Shown here: positions 1 through 16,999 of the stretch, piece by piece | How the letters are laid out: each line of letters starts with the position of its first letter | Numbering within the stretch: the first letter of the stretch is position 1 | NCBI RefSeq assembly: GCF_008831285.2 | Contig: NC_045142.1 | Location: 5,339,501 to 5,403,500 of the forward strand | DNA length: 64,000 nt | Source: Nymphaea colorata | Lineage: Eukaryota; Streptophyta; Magnoliopsida; Nymphaeales; Nymphaeaceae | Direction: 5' to 3' | Translations under genes and position numbers: made by a program | The notes under the pieces: generated by a model | What the model was told of the DNA's origin: nothing | Databases searched by the model: none | Seen by the model: only the letters and a program-made list of their open reading frames with translations

Positions 1-5262
<5,262 letters not shown>

Positions 5263-5496
5263 TTTCACCACCATGTCAAAGCCAACACCACCCTCCCCCT
5301 CCACCTCTACCCATCTCGAGTTTTAGGGCTGCTTTGGGTGCTTTAGAATGGTGCTCTCGCTATGCTTCAACTCACATACCACCACCATGAAGGTCAAAGC
5401 CAACACCACCCTCCACCTCTACCCTTCTCGAGTTCTAGGGCTGCTTTGGGTGCTTGAGAATGGTACTCTTGCTATACTTCAACTCACATACCAGTC
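5263..5496 (+). repeat. Tandem duplication, 118-bp period, two copies
   Basis: A block with CCACC-rich text, then 'ctcgag', 'gggctgctttgggtgctt' and 'cttcaactcacatacca', occurs twice in tandem. Equivalent points such as 'gccaacaccaccctcc' lie at 5281 and 5399. The second copy stays open as part of a 78-codon frame, but this matches no family I know and the copies differ by indels, so I treat it as non-coding. Confidence 0.8.
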
Positions 5497-6208
5497 AACA
5501 AAACAAAAAATTGACGTGACAAGAGTTGGAAATAGGAACTGGCTGCTAATCAGCACCAGCTCGACAGTCCACACCCTACCATGAAGATATGGAACTAAGT
5601 TGCAGAACAAGAAATTGCCTCTTTTTCAGCAACATAAAGGAAAAACTTATAATTCAATGTGATCGCTTTATTTGGTAAAAGTAAAAACTCTCTATTGCCA
5701 GTGCACCATTTTCCTCTTTCCAGTGCAGAAAAGAGAAAGTAATCTTTCCTTGCAGAGCTAAAACTCGTATTTCCTAAAGGATCTTGATCTTAAATGTTAT
5801 GCCATTGGGGACGCGACCATGATAAGTACGGTATGTTGAACCACTACAGCCAACTCTGCTACCTCCCAAATCGGTTTATTCTTGGCGGAAAGGAAGAAGC
5901 AAACTAGAAGTAACCACGGAAGCACAAAAACTTAAATCGGACAGTTTATTCATCTTTCATAATTCAGTAGTCTGGAGAAAAACTATAATGTAGAAGTAAT
6001 ATTTCCAAACATGCCAATCAATCACTAAATAAATTTAGAGAGGAACATCGGAGGCTTCTTTCCTCTCTTATCTCTTCTACATCGAGTTTCAGAAGAAAAT
6101 ATGCAGTGCTTCAAAGGATGAAAACATGCAAACTTGAACCAGAATCACGCCTAAACATAACAGTAATGGCCTCAGAGAAAACAGAGCTTCCTGAGTCCCC
6201 GATCCCAC
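5497..6208. other. 3' flank of the 137-aa gene; nothing else recognised
   Basis: This stretch lies downstream of the minus-strand gene that ends at 6209 and presumably contains its 3' UTR in the upper few hundred bases. No other feature was seen. Confidence 0.5.
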
Positions 6209-6622
6209 TCACATGGGATCGACCACATCAACGACGGTGGTGCAGGCCAAGATCCGGAAGAACATAGAAACCAACGCGTCATAAGTTTTCGTGACCATTT
6301 TCCGGCCGGCCTTCTTGACGACGTAGTTCCTGCCCTTCATGATTCTCACGCTGCAATCCATGTTCTTCATCTTCCCAAAGCATTTCTTTGCCTTCTCATG
6401 CAGAGTTTCCTTCCTTGTGAAAGTGTAACTCCTCAAGTACATCTGTCTACAGGAGTAGCTATCCACAATTCTCTGGTACTCCCTTGGCCTGCCATGGCTC
6501 CCACCTTGGGTGACCTTCCTGACAAACTCAGCATCTGATTCAGGCCACTTGTAGAGATTCACATAGGTCGCTCTCACCGGCGCATGAACTTCGAGGCAGG
6601 AGTAGACACAGGAAGAATTCAT
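6209..6622 (-). CDS. Conserved plant small basic protein, function unknown
   Basis: An intact 137-codon frame with ATG at 6622-6620 and TGA at 6211-6209. I recognise the pattern as a small plant-specific family without an assigned function, but I cannot give a reliable name. Conserved-looking blocks are PVRATYVNLYKWPESDAEFV (residues 15-34), DSYSCRQMYLRSYTFTRKET (54-73), a Lys/Arg-rich middle (75-112), and a hydrophobic Cys-containing tail with FFRILACTTVVDVVD (121-135). There is no signal peptide and no clear membrane segment. The tail is short and hydrophobic and could be an interaction patch; that is inference. The gene is intronless. A TATA-like CTATATAAG on the minus strand about 185 bases upstream fits a promoter. 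The family resemblance comes from memory of similar plant sequences and not from a search. Confidence 0.8.
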   Translation of the reverse strand: MNSSCVYSCLEVHAPVRATYVNLYKWPESDAEFVRKVTQGGSHGRPREYQRIVDSYSCRQMYLRSYTFTRKETLHEKAKKCFGKMKNMDCSVRIMKGRNYVVKKAGRKMVTKTYDALVSMFFRILACTTVVDVVDPM

Positions 6623-6804
6623 GGCTGCCTAGCTAATTACCTGCGATCTGCAGAAGAATTAAGCAGGAGAGACTTGGATGGTGTTGCTGGAGCAGGTGTT
6701 TCTAGAACCTGTGAAGATTAGGCAACAAGAGAAATGCAATGAACAGAGCATATTTAAGAGACAACCTAGTGGATACATCATGAGAATGGCCTACCACCCA
6801 ATTT

Positions 6805-6813
6805 CTTATATAG
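6805..6813 (-). promoter_or_regulatory. TATA box candidate of the 137-aa gene
   Basis: Read on the minus strand the sequence is CTATATAAG. It lies 183-191 bases upstream of the ATG at 6622, which would give a 5' UTR of about 150 bases. It sits inside a 43-bp stretch (about 6800-6842) that is missing from the duplicated segment at 26.0 kb, where no coding sequence follows. Confidence 0.5.
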
Positions 6814-8632
6814 TGAGTATCAGCCTTTCAAGAACGGCACTCATGGCCTGCCCCCTACTTGATGATCATATTCTTTTATTTTCCGTGCTCTAATTTGTTA
6901 AACTTATACTTGATAATGATGGTTTCCTTGGAAAATATCCAAACAGGGTACCCCTGCGATAGTGATGGATCAACAGAACTCTTCCGGCTAAGGAGGTGGG
7001 TGGAAGTTGGAATCTGAGACCTCATCTTCTTGTAAGCAAGTTTTAGGCAAAGGTTACAAATGGATTCGTTTTCATCTAAAAACTCCTGTTGGCATTTTGC
7101 CATTTGCATTTGGATTTAAGAAGCTGGATCCAACTTGGGGTCAGATTGGATTCGCATTACTCGTGAAAATTGAATGCAGTTTCTATGCAGATCAACTTTC
7201 AAACCGTAGGTGAACTTTTACGTGTAAAATGCATGATTTTTTGCTACTTTTCTAATCAGATTAAATGTGTTTACCGCCTGTCGGATTCGACGATACCATA
7301 CAGCTTTTTGGACTTTGACAACAGCAGATTGATCTTTTTATGTTCAGAACTCAATTTGGATTCAAAAATCAATATTTCAACTTTGATAAGATTATTCAAA
7401 TACAGTAAGATCCAGTATAAACCTAATCTATGTAGTTTGCACTGGAATAAGAGGTGCCTAAGTTTGGAAAAGGAAAACTGCCAATAGTTTAATGCCCTAT
7501 AAACAAAATTATATGTGTATTTTTATATAAAACTCCCTACCTTCTCTATATTGTTAAAATATCATTTTCACAGTTAATATTCAACAAGGTCACCAAATTC
7601 CTATGATCAGCTCAGCTGACATGAAATTATAATTATACCCAAAAATGTAAGAGAGCTCATTTCCTTTAGCACCCAACATGCACAGAAAAGCAAAATTTAC
7701 ATTCGGTCATTTTGGTTAATTTTACTAAGCCAGGTTGTAACTAATGATTATAAAGCGTTTGGTATGCTCTAAAGAATATCAAAATTTAAATGTGCTTTCT
7801 ATGCCTTCAAGGCGGCAAACGTATAATAAAATTAAGATAAAAAGGTAACGACAATATATGCAGATTTATGGGGAGATATAACTTGGTGGCTGGTACACAA
7901 GTAGGACTAACTCCTGACGTATATCTGCTAGTTCTTACCATATACTATTTTTATAGCTTAAGATGTCACTCACCTACAACCAAGTGTCACGTAAACCTAA
8001 CCCTAGCTTATACATAAAGCTAAGAAAATCAATACACCACACACCATGTTCACTATTGAAAGATGTTAGCTGGTTTTCTTAGGTAACCGGTGATATAAGT
8101 ATCCATAAACAATTTTATCTCTACAACCACTTGTTTGGTTCCGACGTCGGAAGAAATCTGCCTGCTTAGACATCAAGCTTTCACTTTCTAATAACTTTCT
8201 TTTATGTTAGAGTGAGTAGTTATTTTTCTACTATCTTAAAGAGAGGCCATAGCCGCCACCTTCCCATCTCTTCCTTTCTTTGTGCTCCTTGTTCATGGGG
8301 TTCACTGAGCATGCTTTAAGACCGGGGCAAAAAGAATTGTGGCCTATGTAGAAGATCGCTCTTTGAAATGTTAATTTAGTATTGCTATTTAGGTGAACTT
8401 GTGTCCAATTATATGGAGTAGTCCCAAGAAATATGGGTCATAGTTTCATGGTCAATAAATTTGTTAACCATATATTGACTGCCATATGAAAGAAAAAATT
8501 ATGGCTCCTCTAGTGCTTCGGGACCTTTTTACGATCTGGGAGAATAGTATAATGGGTCGTGACAGCAACCAAAAGTCTCGTAACACATTATAATCCCTTT
8601 GGAGTGGATCACCTTGCCACTTAATGGCACCC

Positions 8633-8841
8633 CAGGGCGGGGGCTGAAACGGGGCCTCATGGGCCCTGGCCTCATCTCAAAAAATTAAAAAAAATAAAAA
8701 TAAAAATTTACATGTAAATTTTAGAAATTTTCACTTATTTTATATAAAAATTTCAAAAAATGGTATTTCAGTCCCAATCAAAATTTAGAAACCTTAATTC
8801 GACCCTCCTCATAAAAAATTTATGGATCTGCCCTGCCCCTG
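8633..8841. mobile_element. hAT-like MITE (family B), present only in copy A
   Basis: A 209-bp element starting CAGGGCGGGGGC and ending CCTGCCCCTG, with an AT-rich core ('acatgtaaattttagaaatt'). It interrupts a sequence that is continuous in copy B near 27760, where 'ccgcctaaatacacccctttctagg' forms an empty site. Flanks are tggcaccc on the left and ctacaccc on the right; the right flank agrees with the empty-site text, which fits an 8-bp target-site duplication with a decayed left copy. It has no coding capacity. Confidence 0.8.
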
Positions 8842-9944
8842 CTACACCCCTTTTTAGGAACTTGTTCCCATTTCTCTACATGTGTCCTAGCAGCTTGTTT
8901 TCTTAATTAAGTTTTTGTTAGCAATTTCCACTAGCTTTGTTTGTTATGCATGGGATATTCAAGAATCGTATTTAAGAAAAAGTTTGGAAATGTGAAGAAA
9001 TTACAATAGATTCTTAAGCCAATGGAGTTGTAAACAGTTCCAATGAAAGCTTCCGGGGATCACTGTCCCATCTTATTAGTCTAATGGAGTTGTTAACAGT
9101 TGATTATTAACTACCTGCTTGTATTTTTTTAATATACAGTAAACATTTTTATGCAGTAAAATGTCTTGGATTTTGAAATGAATGAAAGTGCGTGTTTTTG
9201 GAGTGCTTGTGCCTTTCGCAATTAAATGATCTAGTTAAAAATGGAAGAAGGTTTAATGGAAAGGGTATCTAAGCCACAATTTTATGAATAAGATATATGA
9301 ACCATGAAATATCTTAAGGTTATAGTTTCTATTAAGGAATGTGATGGTACAAGAGGTGTCTCTCTTCCCATCTATAGTCAAACTAAGGCTGATGCCACTC
9401 CAAATTTAGAGATAATCTTATCCGGCCAGAAGGAGGGACAAAGCGGAAAACATTCTATACAAATGGAGACAAGAAAAAATTGGATAATGACAGAGCAACT
9501 TGTGTTTGATTAGATGGGGAGGAAGAAAAAACAATTCCAAATCGCATATTCATCTTGCCTTATATTAGATGAGATGGGAAGTAAAGCATTACGGATTGCA
9601 TCTTTATTGATTCAAAAACAAGACTCTATTCATATTTCTTATGGCCGAATTGATGATATTATATATTAAACCTGGGTCCAGACGTGTTTTTAGAATCATT
9701 TAGAGATTTCCGTAAGCCTCGTGGCTGTCAGATGTTCACTTGGTTTCTATACACGAAACTTAGGCTTATAAGATACCGAAGGCGAATAAACTAATCCCGA
9801 AATAGTACTCGACGGTTCGTGCAAGTACGTTCTTATTTGGTCCTAATTTCTCTGTGAAGCTAAACGATTTAATTTATATTATATGTGGAGTGTTTAATGC
9901 ATGGATCCGAGTGTTTTATATATAGAGAGAGAAAAATATGTAAA

Positions 9945-10075
9945 GTAATATTACATAATAAAAATGTTCAGTTTTTTTTAATGTTTTTTTCTCAACTGTC
10001 TAATCCATTATGATGGATCGGACAGTCCTTATAAATAAGGTGGGTGACTCTAAATTGTTGGACTAAAAGAAAGCC
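9945..10075. repeat. Dispersed repeat related to the 59.06-59.37 kb hairpin element
   Basis: The order 'aaaaatgt..agctaatatta', a T-rich tract, 'gatcgga..gtcct', 'gggtgactctaaa.tgtt' is shared with 59060-59200. The first half also occurs at 28980-29036 in copy B. It looks like an old copy of the same non-autonomous repeat, without the TA-rich loop. Confidence 0.55.
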
Positions 10076-10839
10076 CCGTAACTTTATATGTAATTTGTAG
10101 GAAATATTGCCCTCGTTTCTTCATCTCACGTATTGCAAACTTTTAGGTAGCGCTTGGATGAACATCTTGAAAAAAAAAGTTTTTGTTAGTTTTATTTTCA
10201 ATTGTGAGCGAACATAAATACAAAAATAAAGTTGTTTTGGGTGAGTGGGGTTTTCCCTCTCCATAAAAGACCCAAGCCTCCACCCAACTCCTTGAGTACA
10301 AAGATAAAATGGTGTCATTTTATAAAGTTGTAGGTGTAGCGTGAGAAAGAGGAATTGGAAGAACCATAAGTTGGTGTTTTATATTCAAATTCCTCACAAA
10401 TTCTCAAACTTTCCTTTTTGCCTTGTCCTTTGCAGATCAAATACATGAATGAATGATGCTGTTTTATCTGTGTTACTACTGGAAACGTGATTGTTACTTA
10501 TGGTTTGTGTTACAAAAGGTACAGGCTGCATCATAATTATTTGTGAGGAACTAGCGGTCTTGATAATTAAAGTAGGTATTGGAAATATAAACAATCATTA
10601 GACCAAGGAAAAGGCCCATAAGCCCTAATTTCAGGTAGAAATGACCTTATAGAAGGCATTAAAAACTCTTCAACCTTAAATATAATCAATCATATTAAAG
10701 TTACCTTGAAAAAACGAAATCCACATAAGGTTATAAGGTATTTGACCAAATAAAAACTTGCTTGAAGGAGCATACAAAATGTCTTAGAAGTATATTGTTG
10801 AAGATGTCGGCTCTATTTACCTTAAGGTCATGTTTGGTA

Positions 10840-11154
10840 GGCCTGGGCATGGAGTCGGGTCGGGTAAGGGTCGGCCCGATCCGGCCCGTCGGGCCGCTCA
10901 GCCCAGCCCGATAGCCCGGGTCTCGGCCTGGAGAGGAAAAGGGGAGCAGAGAGGGAAAGGGGGAGCTGAGAGGGAGAGGGAGAGAGGGGGGGAGCTGAGA
11001 GGGAGCAGAGGCGGAGAGGGGGAGCGGGAGTCAGGCCGGGCTGGGCTGCCGTCAGGCCAGCCTATCGGGCCCAGGTCCAGCTCAGGCCAGGTTTTTCCCG
11101 GCCTGGACTTGGGTCCGATCGAGCTGGCCTGGCCCGGCCCGTTGTCCAGGCTTA
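10840..11154. mobile_element. GC-rich non-autonomous element (family D), only in copy A
   Basis: About 315 bp, very GC-rich, with cggcccg runs and a GGGAGAG purine-rich middle. It is absent from copy B, where 'aaggtttggtagcatttgg' (about 29886-29904) is continuous. It is flanked by gtttggta (10832-10839) and ttttggta (11155-11162), a 7/8 match fitting an 8-bp target-site duplication. The ends are TAGGCCTGGGCA and, reverse-complemented, TAAGCCTGGACA, so the inverted termini overlap the TA of the duplication. The 119-codon frame across it reflects its low-complexity GC content and is not a gene. Confidence 0.7.
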
Positions 11155-12960
11155 TTTTGGTAGCACTTGGATATGAGACCCAAGGCTGATTTTAAATCCA
11201 TATTAGGTTAAGTGTGTGGCTTAAACAAAAAATAGGTTTCTCAAGTGAGGATTTCAAATCTATGTTACCTTGTGAAGACGATGGATTTGTAATCCAAGTG
11301 GAGGGGTCTGACCACATATCGATAGTTTTAAAATATGTGGTACCTCAGACGTCAGATCCAAAACCGTCAAACATAGCCGTAAGAATGGAATTAGAAACAA
11401 TTTTGTGAAACATAATCTCTCGTAGCTGCTTGTTTGAGGCAGGGTGTCTCATGACGGCCTATACGCAAAATTCAGAACTAATTAATTAATCACTTTACAA
11501 AAGGATGCAAGGAGTAGAAAACGGTGGATGCATTTTTCGTCCCGCCGTCTTATATTCTATTTTAAACCATTTAGACATGAATCAGTTCTACCTCTCTTTT
11601 TCTCAATAAAAGTAAAAAGATGACTCTTCCGTCACGCATACTGTTGTCTAAAGCAACAAAACTATATAATAAGCTACAATGTGGGTGTATGATTTCGAGT
11701 CAGATCTTTTATGACAGCCCATTACTTCAATCATTTCAAAGGCATACTGTGGGCTTGATCTAAGCCCGAACATGGACCTACTAGGCCTACTGAGTACAGT
11801 TATGGTATCGAAACCATGATCAGTACTCTCTCTTACTTAATTTGGAGCTTTTTATATTATTTTTTTTCCTACATAGAGATGAAAACCCATTTAAAAGAGG
11901 TGGAAAAAAAACACAGTTTAGCTAAAATGTTTGATTAACTTGGGGATCCAGAACAGAATTAACTAGATACCCTGGAGCAATTGTCTTTTTGACTTATATT
12001 GGGTTGTATATTGTTCTTTTTTCTATACTTCTTGGGTGAGTTTTCAGAATATATATAGATGGTTGAAAAAAAAACCTACATATATATATGAGAATTTCAT
12101 GTATGTTTCTCAAAAGTATTCCAACTTAAGTGCCATGAAATTTTACAACTTACCACGAAACCCTACTGTAAGAAGCAGGAAAGAACAAGAATAAAAGAAT
12201 TATAAGTTTATTTTATGTGATTCAGTTGAGTATAGACTTATGCCCACGATAGAAAGGCACTCTATTTCTTATGAAACTGCTCACACAAACCAACAAAAAA
12301 TGCTTATTTTTCATATTGATATTTTAGGGTAATTTTTTTCGTTTGGGTGAATTGAGTCCATTTATATAAAACAGCTTCATGATGCCCGAGAAACTATCCC
12401 ATGGTCAATTGAAAATTTATTACTTGTATGCTTAGTACTCTACGAAAAAAAAAAAATTCTGGCTTCACCATTGCCTCTGTCAATTACCCACCCTTCAATC
12501 TCGGGGATTGTGCATGAAATTTTAGTCTTTTAACTAACCATGAAAAGATGTTCTTGTTCGGTAAGCGGTTTCATTAATTTGTTGGCTGCTTGGTCCATAG
12601 TTCAAATATACTGAAGTTTCAAATCCATATTTGCAAAAAAAATTTTTTTTTTTTGAAAAAAGTGGATCTCCAACTCAGTATGTGTGTTCCTCTAACGATA
12701 ATGACAAATTGGACGAGTACTTAAATATAAATTTTAAAAAAAAAATCACCTTTCTCCTTCGGGAGAAATTGAATCCTCATAATTTCAGCAATAGTGTCCG
12801 ATCAGGATCAATATTATGCTTCTCTGCTAGATCTAAATGTGTTCTAATCTCTTGCAAAGTGCACATGTGAGGGGATTGGCAGTCCCTGATTGAAATTTTT
12901 GGGATGTCAACTTCCTATGTTGTAAAATGAGTGCCTTGATAAATAAGTTGAAGCAAAGGG

Positions 12961-13914
12961 GAAGTGTTTGAGTCACAATAGGCTGGTGTGGGCATTTCCT
13001 CAATTTTCTTTGATTTTATATGGATACTGAAGAGTGAATAAGTCTTTGTTGTGTTTAAAAATAAGTTTAAGAGATGCATACACTATGTTTACTTATTATC
13101 TGATTGTTGCCATACAGTTGTATTTTAATAATTATAGAAATTTATTTCTAAGCAATTTATGACCAACAAAAAAATATTCTCTGACTTTTAATATACCAAA
13201 CAAACTAGAATATTAATTTCGTGGAAAATGGATTTATAGTTTATTGGTAAAAATTCCTTGAAGTTGACCTTATTTCAAATCCAATTCGATTCTGTTTTCT
13301 GACAGACTATGATTGAAAACTTATTTCTCCAAATTTGCACGTCAAAAATTAATGAGAACTATTGAATTGAAAGATAACGACTTTTGTGCATGTTCTCCTT
13401 ACAAAAATCTGCTATTGTTTTTCTGGTTATTAGTTTATTACAACAGAGATAAAACTCCACACTTGTAAATTCTACAATTTTTGGGATGGTGTTGGGTTGC
13501 TGAGTTCTTAATAAATCATCACCACTCAAGTGAAGTTGAGCTTTTCAGCATTTCTTCTTAATGTATTGGAATTGGGTCTGGATTAAATCTTATCTGGATG
13601 GGTCTAAACGCCTATGTGTCATGTCTTATTGTAGATATTATTCCTTATTAAGGACATAATTGTCCTCTGTATATTAAATCATTACTTGGTAATGAAATAT
13701 AATTAGGTTCCAACCCTAAGTGAGGGTTTTGTGACTGCAGCAGAATTTATCTCCATTTTTTGATTGTTCTTCTTTTACTTTCTATTAAATCTAATTCTTT
13801 TCTATTAAATCTAATTCTTTCATGAGTTTCGAATTCTTAACAAATAAACCAATACAGCCTGATTTGCCTATGGTCCCAATACGTACCTATGGCACCAGCA
13901 AATAAGCAAATACT
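12961..13914. other. Intergenic; LTR-like text, not confirmed
   Basis: AT-rich sequence without genes. Around 13780-13822 an 18-bp unit (tttctattaaatctaattc) is repeated in tandem. The text near 13560-13760 (falling through 'cattacttggtaatgaaat', 'gtgagggttttgtgactgca') resembles parts of plant LTRs, but I see no paired LTR, primer site or protein relic. Confidence 0.4.
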
Positions 13915-14131
13915 TCAAACGGGCCGGCCAGTTTAAGTCCGATAAATTAAAAAAAAAATATTTTTTTGTTTTAATAATATTTTTTTATTCTTAATAAATA
14001 CATTTTATATTAAAAATATTATTTTATAAATAAAAAATATTTTTTTAATTTAAATGGACTGGACTGGGCCGGGCCCAGAATGAGACCCGAGCCGGACTGG
14101 CCGGCCTGGCCCAGCCCGATACCCACCCTTA
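13915..14131. mobile_element. GC-rich-ends/AT-core repeat (family D)
   Basis: Begins with gggccggcc, has an AT-only core of about 120 bp (ttaataatattttttta and similar), then ggactgggccgggcccag, and ends gatacccaccctta. The terminal TAAGGGTGGGTATC (reverse complement) matches the ends of other copies in the window. The left terminus is not clear. Confidence 0.6.
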
Positions 14132-14228
14132 ATCTATGCTCCTGGGAGCCATCTTCCAAGAGGCTTGCACCTGAAGAGTATTAGGTAAGGAGGAAGAGAG
14201 AGTATGGAGAGGAGGAGAGGGTGTGTGT

Positions 14229-14625
14229 TTAAAGAGAAGTCAAGTACGGCGTTCTCAGGTCACTGACGAAAACTAGCACGGGACATGAAGGTCGAGACGT
14301 GAAATGTCGGCATTGATGAAACAAACCTTTACAGACATGAAATGTCTGGACATTGATAACTAAATTATCGAAATTCAAACAAAAAAGTGTGTGGGAACGG
14401 AATACCGAGCCTTTCTGTGATGTCAATGGAAAACCAGCAATGTGAAGATCTATAATCGACGTTGCTGATAAACGTCACTGAACACCGAAAATTTTGTGAC
14501 ATTACGTAGAAAAACGTTACTAAAGATTAACAATGAGGATATCTCACTGACATCCAGCAGAAAACAAGGACAGAACATTTACTGATGTTTTCCTGAAGAA
14601 ACGTCACTAAAGAGCACATAGAATG
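14229..14625. mobile_element. CACTA-like subterminal repeat patch, probable remnant
   Basis: Short motifs of the type aacgtcactaaag, aaacgtcactgaac, aaaacgttactaaag and actgatgttttcctgaag recur several times. Such degenerate repeats on both strands are typical of the subterminal regions of plant CACTA (En/Spm) transposons. I do not see intact CACTA termini or transposase, so this is a remnant call by pattern only. Confidence 0.4.
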
Positions 14626-15572
14626 GGTTCCATTCAAGTGAAAATTCCACCGCTATAGCTTTTGACATGTCGGTATGTATGTCCTTTTTTGTAATGCAGG
14701 GTCAATCTTGCTTATAGTTAAAACAGCCTCTACTATTTTGAAGGGCTTCCCTATCGGTGAAAAGAATCCATCCATCCATCACCTTATGTGAAATGTTTTG
14801 GCCTCTTCAGTGTTCTACTTCCAATTTGTTTGCTTGACTTTTGGCTTTCAATGTCAGTAACTGCTGCACTTGCTTGTGCTGGGAAGTGGGAAGTGGAGAA
14901 GGTAAGATGAATTTCATATAAGAAGGTACTAAAAAGGTATAGATCGGCTAAAATACCTACTAGACAACAAAATGGTTATCTTGTAGGTGTCAGTGAGCAA
15001 CAAGCTCAAAGCACTAGTCTTTGCAAGGTCTCTCTTATCAACAATCGTACTAATTAGAAGCCAACCAACTAAAAAAACTAAAGAACACTCTCATTTGTGG
15101 TAGAGCTCAAATGCGCTTAGAAGTTAATAAGTCAAGCACCATCACCTGAGGAAGTATAATTGAAGAACTACTCCTACCTACCTCTTACTCACATAGGGCG
15201 GAGAGGGCATTCTACCGATCAAGCTGTTGGGGAAAGGGTCGGGAGCTACTAATAGGCTAGGTTTTCTTTGTATCTTCAACTAATACTGCCCAAATCAATT
15301 GTCCATTACGTAGGTTCCACAGGAAGAAGCAAGGTAAGCAGTATTCTGAAAGCAATGGACAAAAGAGTAGTTCCATAATAGTGGTAGGTTTGCAGTTCTT
15401 GTCTCTTCTCCATAATTTCCCTAGCAATAGTAGAACCAGAGCTACAAAGAGAAGCGACTGATAGTGATGATGCTGAAGCTGCAATGGTGGTTGGAGACTA
15501 TTTCTTGTGACCTCTCTCTCCCCGTCTCCCCGTCGGCTCCAACTTGCCTTCTCTCTCTCGCGCGCGCGACTT

Positions 15573-15782
15573 CGTTACAGGACTTCGCTGCATTTCATCT
15601 TTGACACGGTTGAGGTATGTTACTAAGGCTTTTTCTCTTGAAGATGATCTTGCATTGCATTGCAGTGTGTTCACTGAGCGACTGGAGAGGTTAATGGTTT
15701 GACTCGGAAAATCTAAATACGATTGACTAGAAATCATATTTGGTGAGTTCTGTACTGCCTGCCAAAAGAACCAAATATTCCA
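15573..15782 (+). repeat. Dispersed repeat, partner at 55.5 kb
   Basis: From 'cgttacaggacttcgctgca' to 'ccaaatattccaaa' this matches 55507-55709 in the same orientation with few differences: an extra 'tgcat' and small indels. No coding potential is conserved between copies. The region just before it is CT/CG-rich (ctctctcgcgcgcgcgac). Confidence 0.85.
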
Positions 15783-16303
15783 AAGTGTAGAAGAGAAAAT
15801 AAGTGATGGGATTTACAGAAAACTAGACGGCACGACCTCATCTTAGAACGTTCTATCCCAGTGGATGGACATGTTGTTTGTCATGAATGCAAAATGTCTC
15901 GACGATTGCATAAGATCGTAATTCGTTGATTGTAAGACGTAGTTGACGTTTTACACGCGGGAAGACAACTCGCTGGTGTATCTAAAACGGTATGCGATCT
16001 AAAGGTGGGGGCAGCGCTGCAAGAATCGGTTGTCGAATCGAATCGGTCATGTACATGCAGTTTAAATGGCCGCTTAGCACCAGTGCATCTCAAAGGAAAT
16101 AACAGCTTGAGGTAATTGGCCAAATAAATATCTCATTTCCTTCGGACTTGGCTTAGCTTGTTGGATAGTGGCCATTGAGTCAGATATCTAGTAACTGATT
16201 TAGATTTTATTTAAAGTTGTTCCTAAAAAATCTCTTAAAGAATAAACCTAAAGAGCTGACTTTATATTCCTAGCAAGCTCTCCAGAACAATCATCCGTGA
16301 GAA

Positions 16304-16501
16304 CAGGGGCAGAGGGAAGGGGGGCCGCCCGGGCCATGGCCCGGGTGAGCCTAGAACAAAAGAAATTTTTTATATGTAAAAAATTAAAATTTTTTAGTTT
16401 GGCTCGACTCGTCGCTCCTCTTGGCCCTACCGTCGCTCCTCTTGGCCTGACCTGCGAATGGTTTAGTCCGCCCCTAAAAAAAAATCCTAACTTCGCCCCT
16501 G
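16304..16501 (+). mobile_element. hAT-like MITE (family A) with target-site duplication
   Basis: A 198-bp element beginning CAGGGGCAGAGGG and ending CTTCGCCCCTG, giving an ~11-bp terminal inverted repeat. It is flanked by cgtgagaa (16296-16303) and cgtgaaaa (16502-16509), an 8-bp direct repeat with one mismatch, as hAT transposons make. The inner part has gggccatggcccgggtgagc, an A/T tract, then gactcgtcgctcctcttggc. Other copies are at 21713, 22.3 kb, 22.8 kb and, reversed, 41085. No coding capacity. Confidence 0.85.
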
Positions 16502-16999
16502 CGTGAAAAGCCCCTTGAAAGTAAACCCCAAAAATCTAACATATTCAAGTGTGCTTTTCTTCTTCTTCTCCCTCTCGTTTTGCTCTGCCGTTTTCCACAT
16601 GGGACACTTACTGCTGCTTCAAGAGAACGCTGGAGCCTCTTGTGAATCTAATGCGTCTGAGAAGACTCGCATCTTCTGCAGTTACTTCTCATTCTCCAAC
16701 ATAGCTGCGCAGGGTGCCGGTGGGGTGCTTGTTGGTATGGGTGCAGGGGAGGTTGGGGGAAAAAGGCGAAAGAGTAGGCAGGTGAAAATGGGTGCTGTGG
16801 AAAGGTGGAACGATGCGTGAAACATGAAAAGAACATAAGGAGATTAACAAACAAATTGTTAAAACTCATTAATCAATGAGGAAGATGCTGCACCGAATAA
16901 CGTATCAGAAAATGAGGCTGATGCCGGTTCGATGTAGTTGATTGTTCATTATCATGAGATAGTCAATACTGTTTTGTATAATGTTATAACAATGCATAT

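Larger units (their letters stand above)
6765..12960 (+). repeat. Segmental duplication copy A
   Basis: From 'acctagtggatacatcatga' (6764 onward) this region aligns base by base with 26009 onward in the same orientation. By eye the match is close over long stretches to about 12330, then weaker to about 12960. It begins just upstream of the small gene at 6209-6622, so the duplicate carries its upstream DNA but not its coding part. Differences from copy B include a MITE at 8633-8841, a GC-rich element at 10840-11154, retention of sequence at about 9985-10070 where copy B has CT/TA repeats, and an extra 43 bp near the TATA box. No real gene was recognised inside. Confidence 0.93.

Noticed and set aside
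7007-7213. 68-codon frame also open in the duplicate at 26212-26418
   Set aside because: Both strands are open, differences between copies are not biased to third positions by eye, and no family is recognised. Conservation follows from recent duplication.
7990-8005. Telomere-like aacctaaccct (also near 27213)
   Set aside because: Less than two repeat units, shared by duplication; chance match.
10830-11189. 119-codon GC-rich frame
   Set aside because: Gly/Arg/Glu-rich low-complexity translation of an inserted repeat, absent from copy B.
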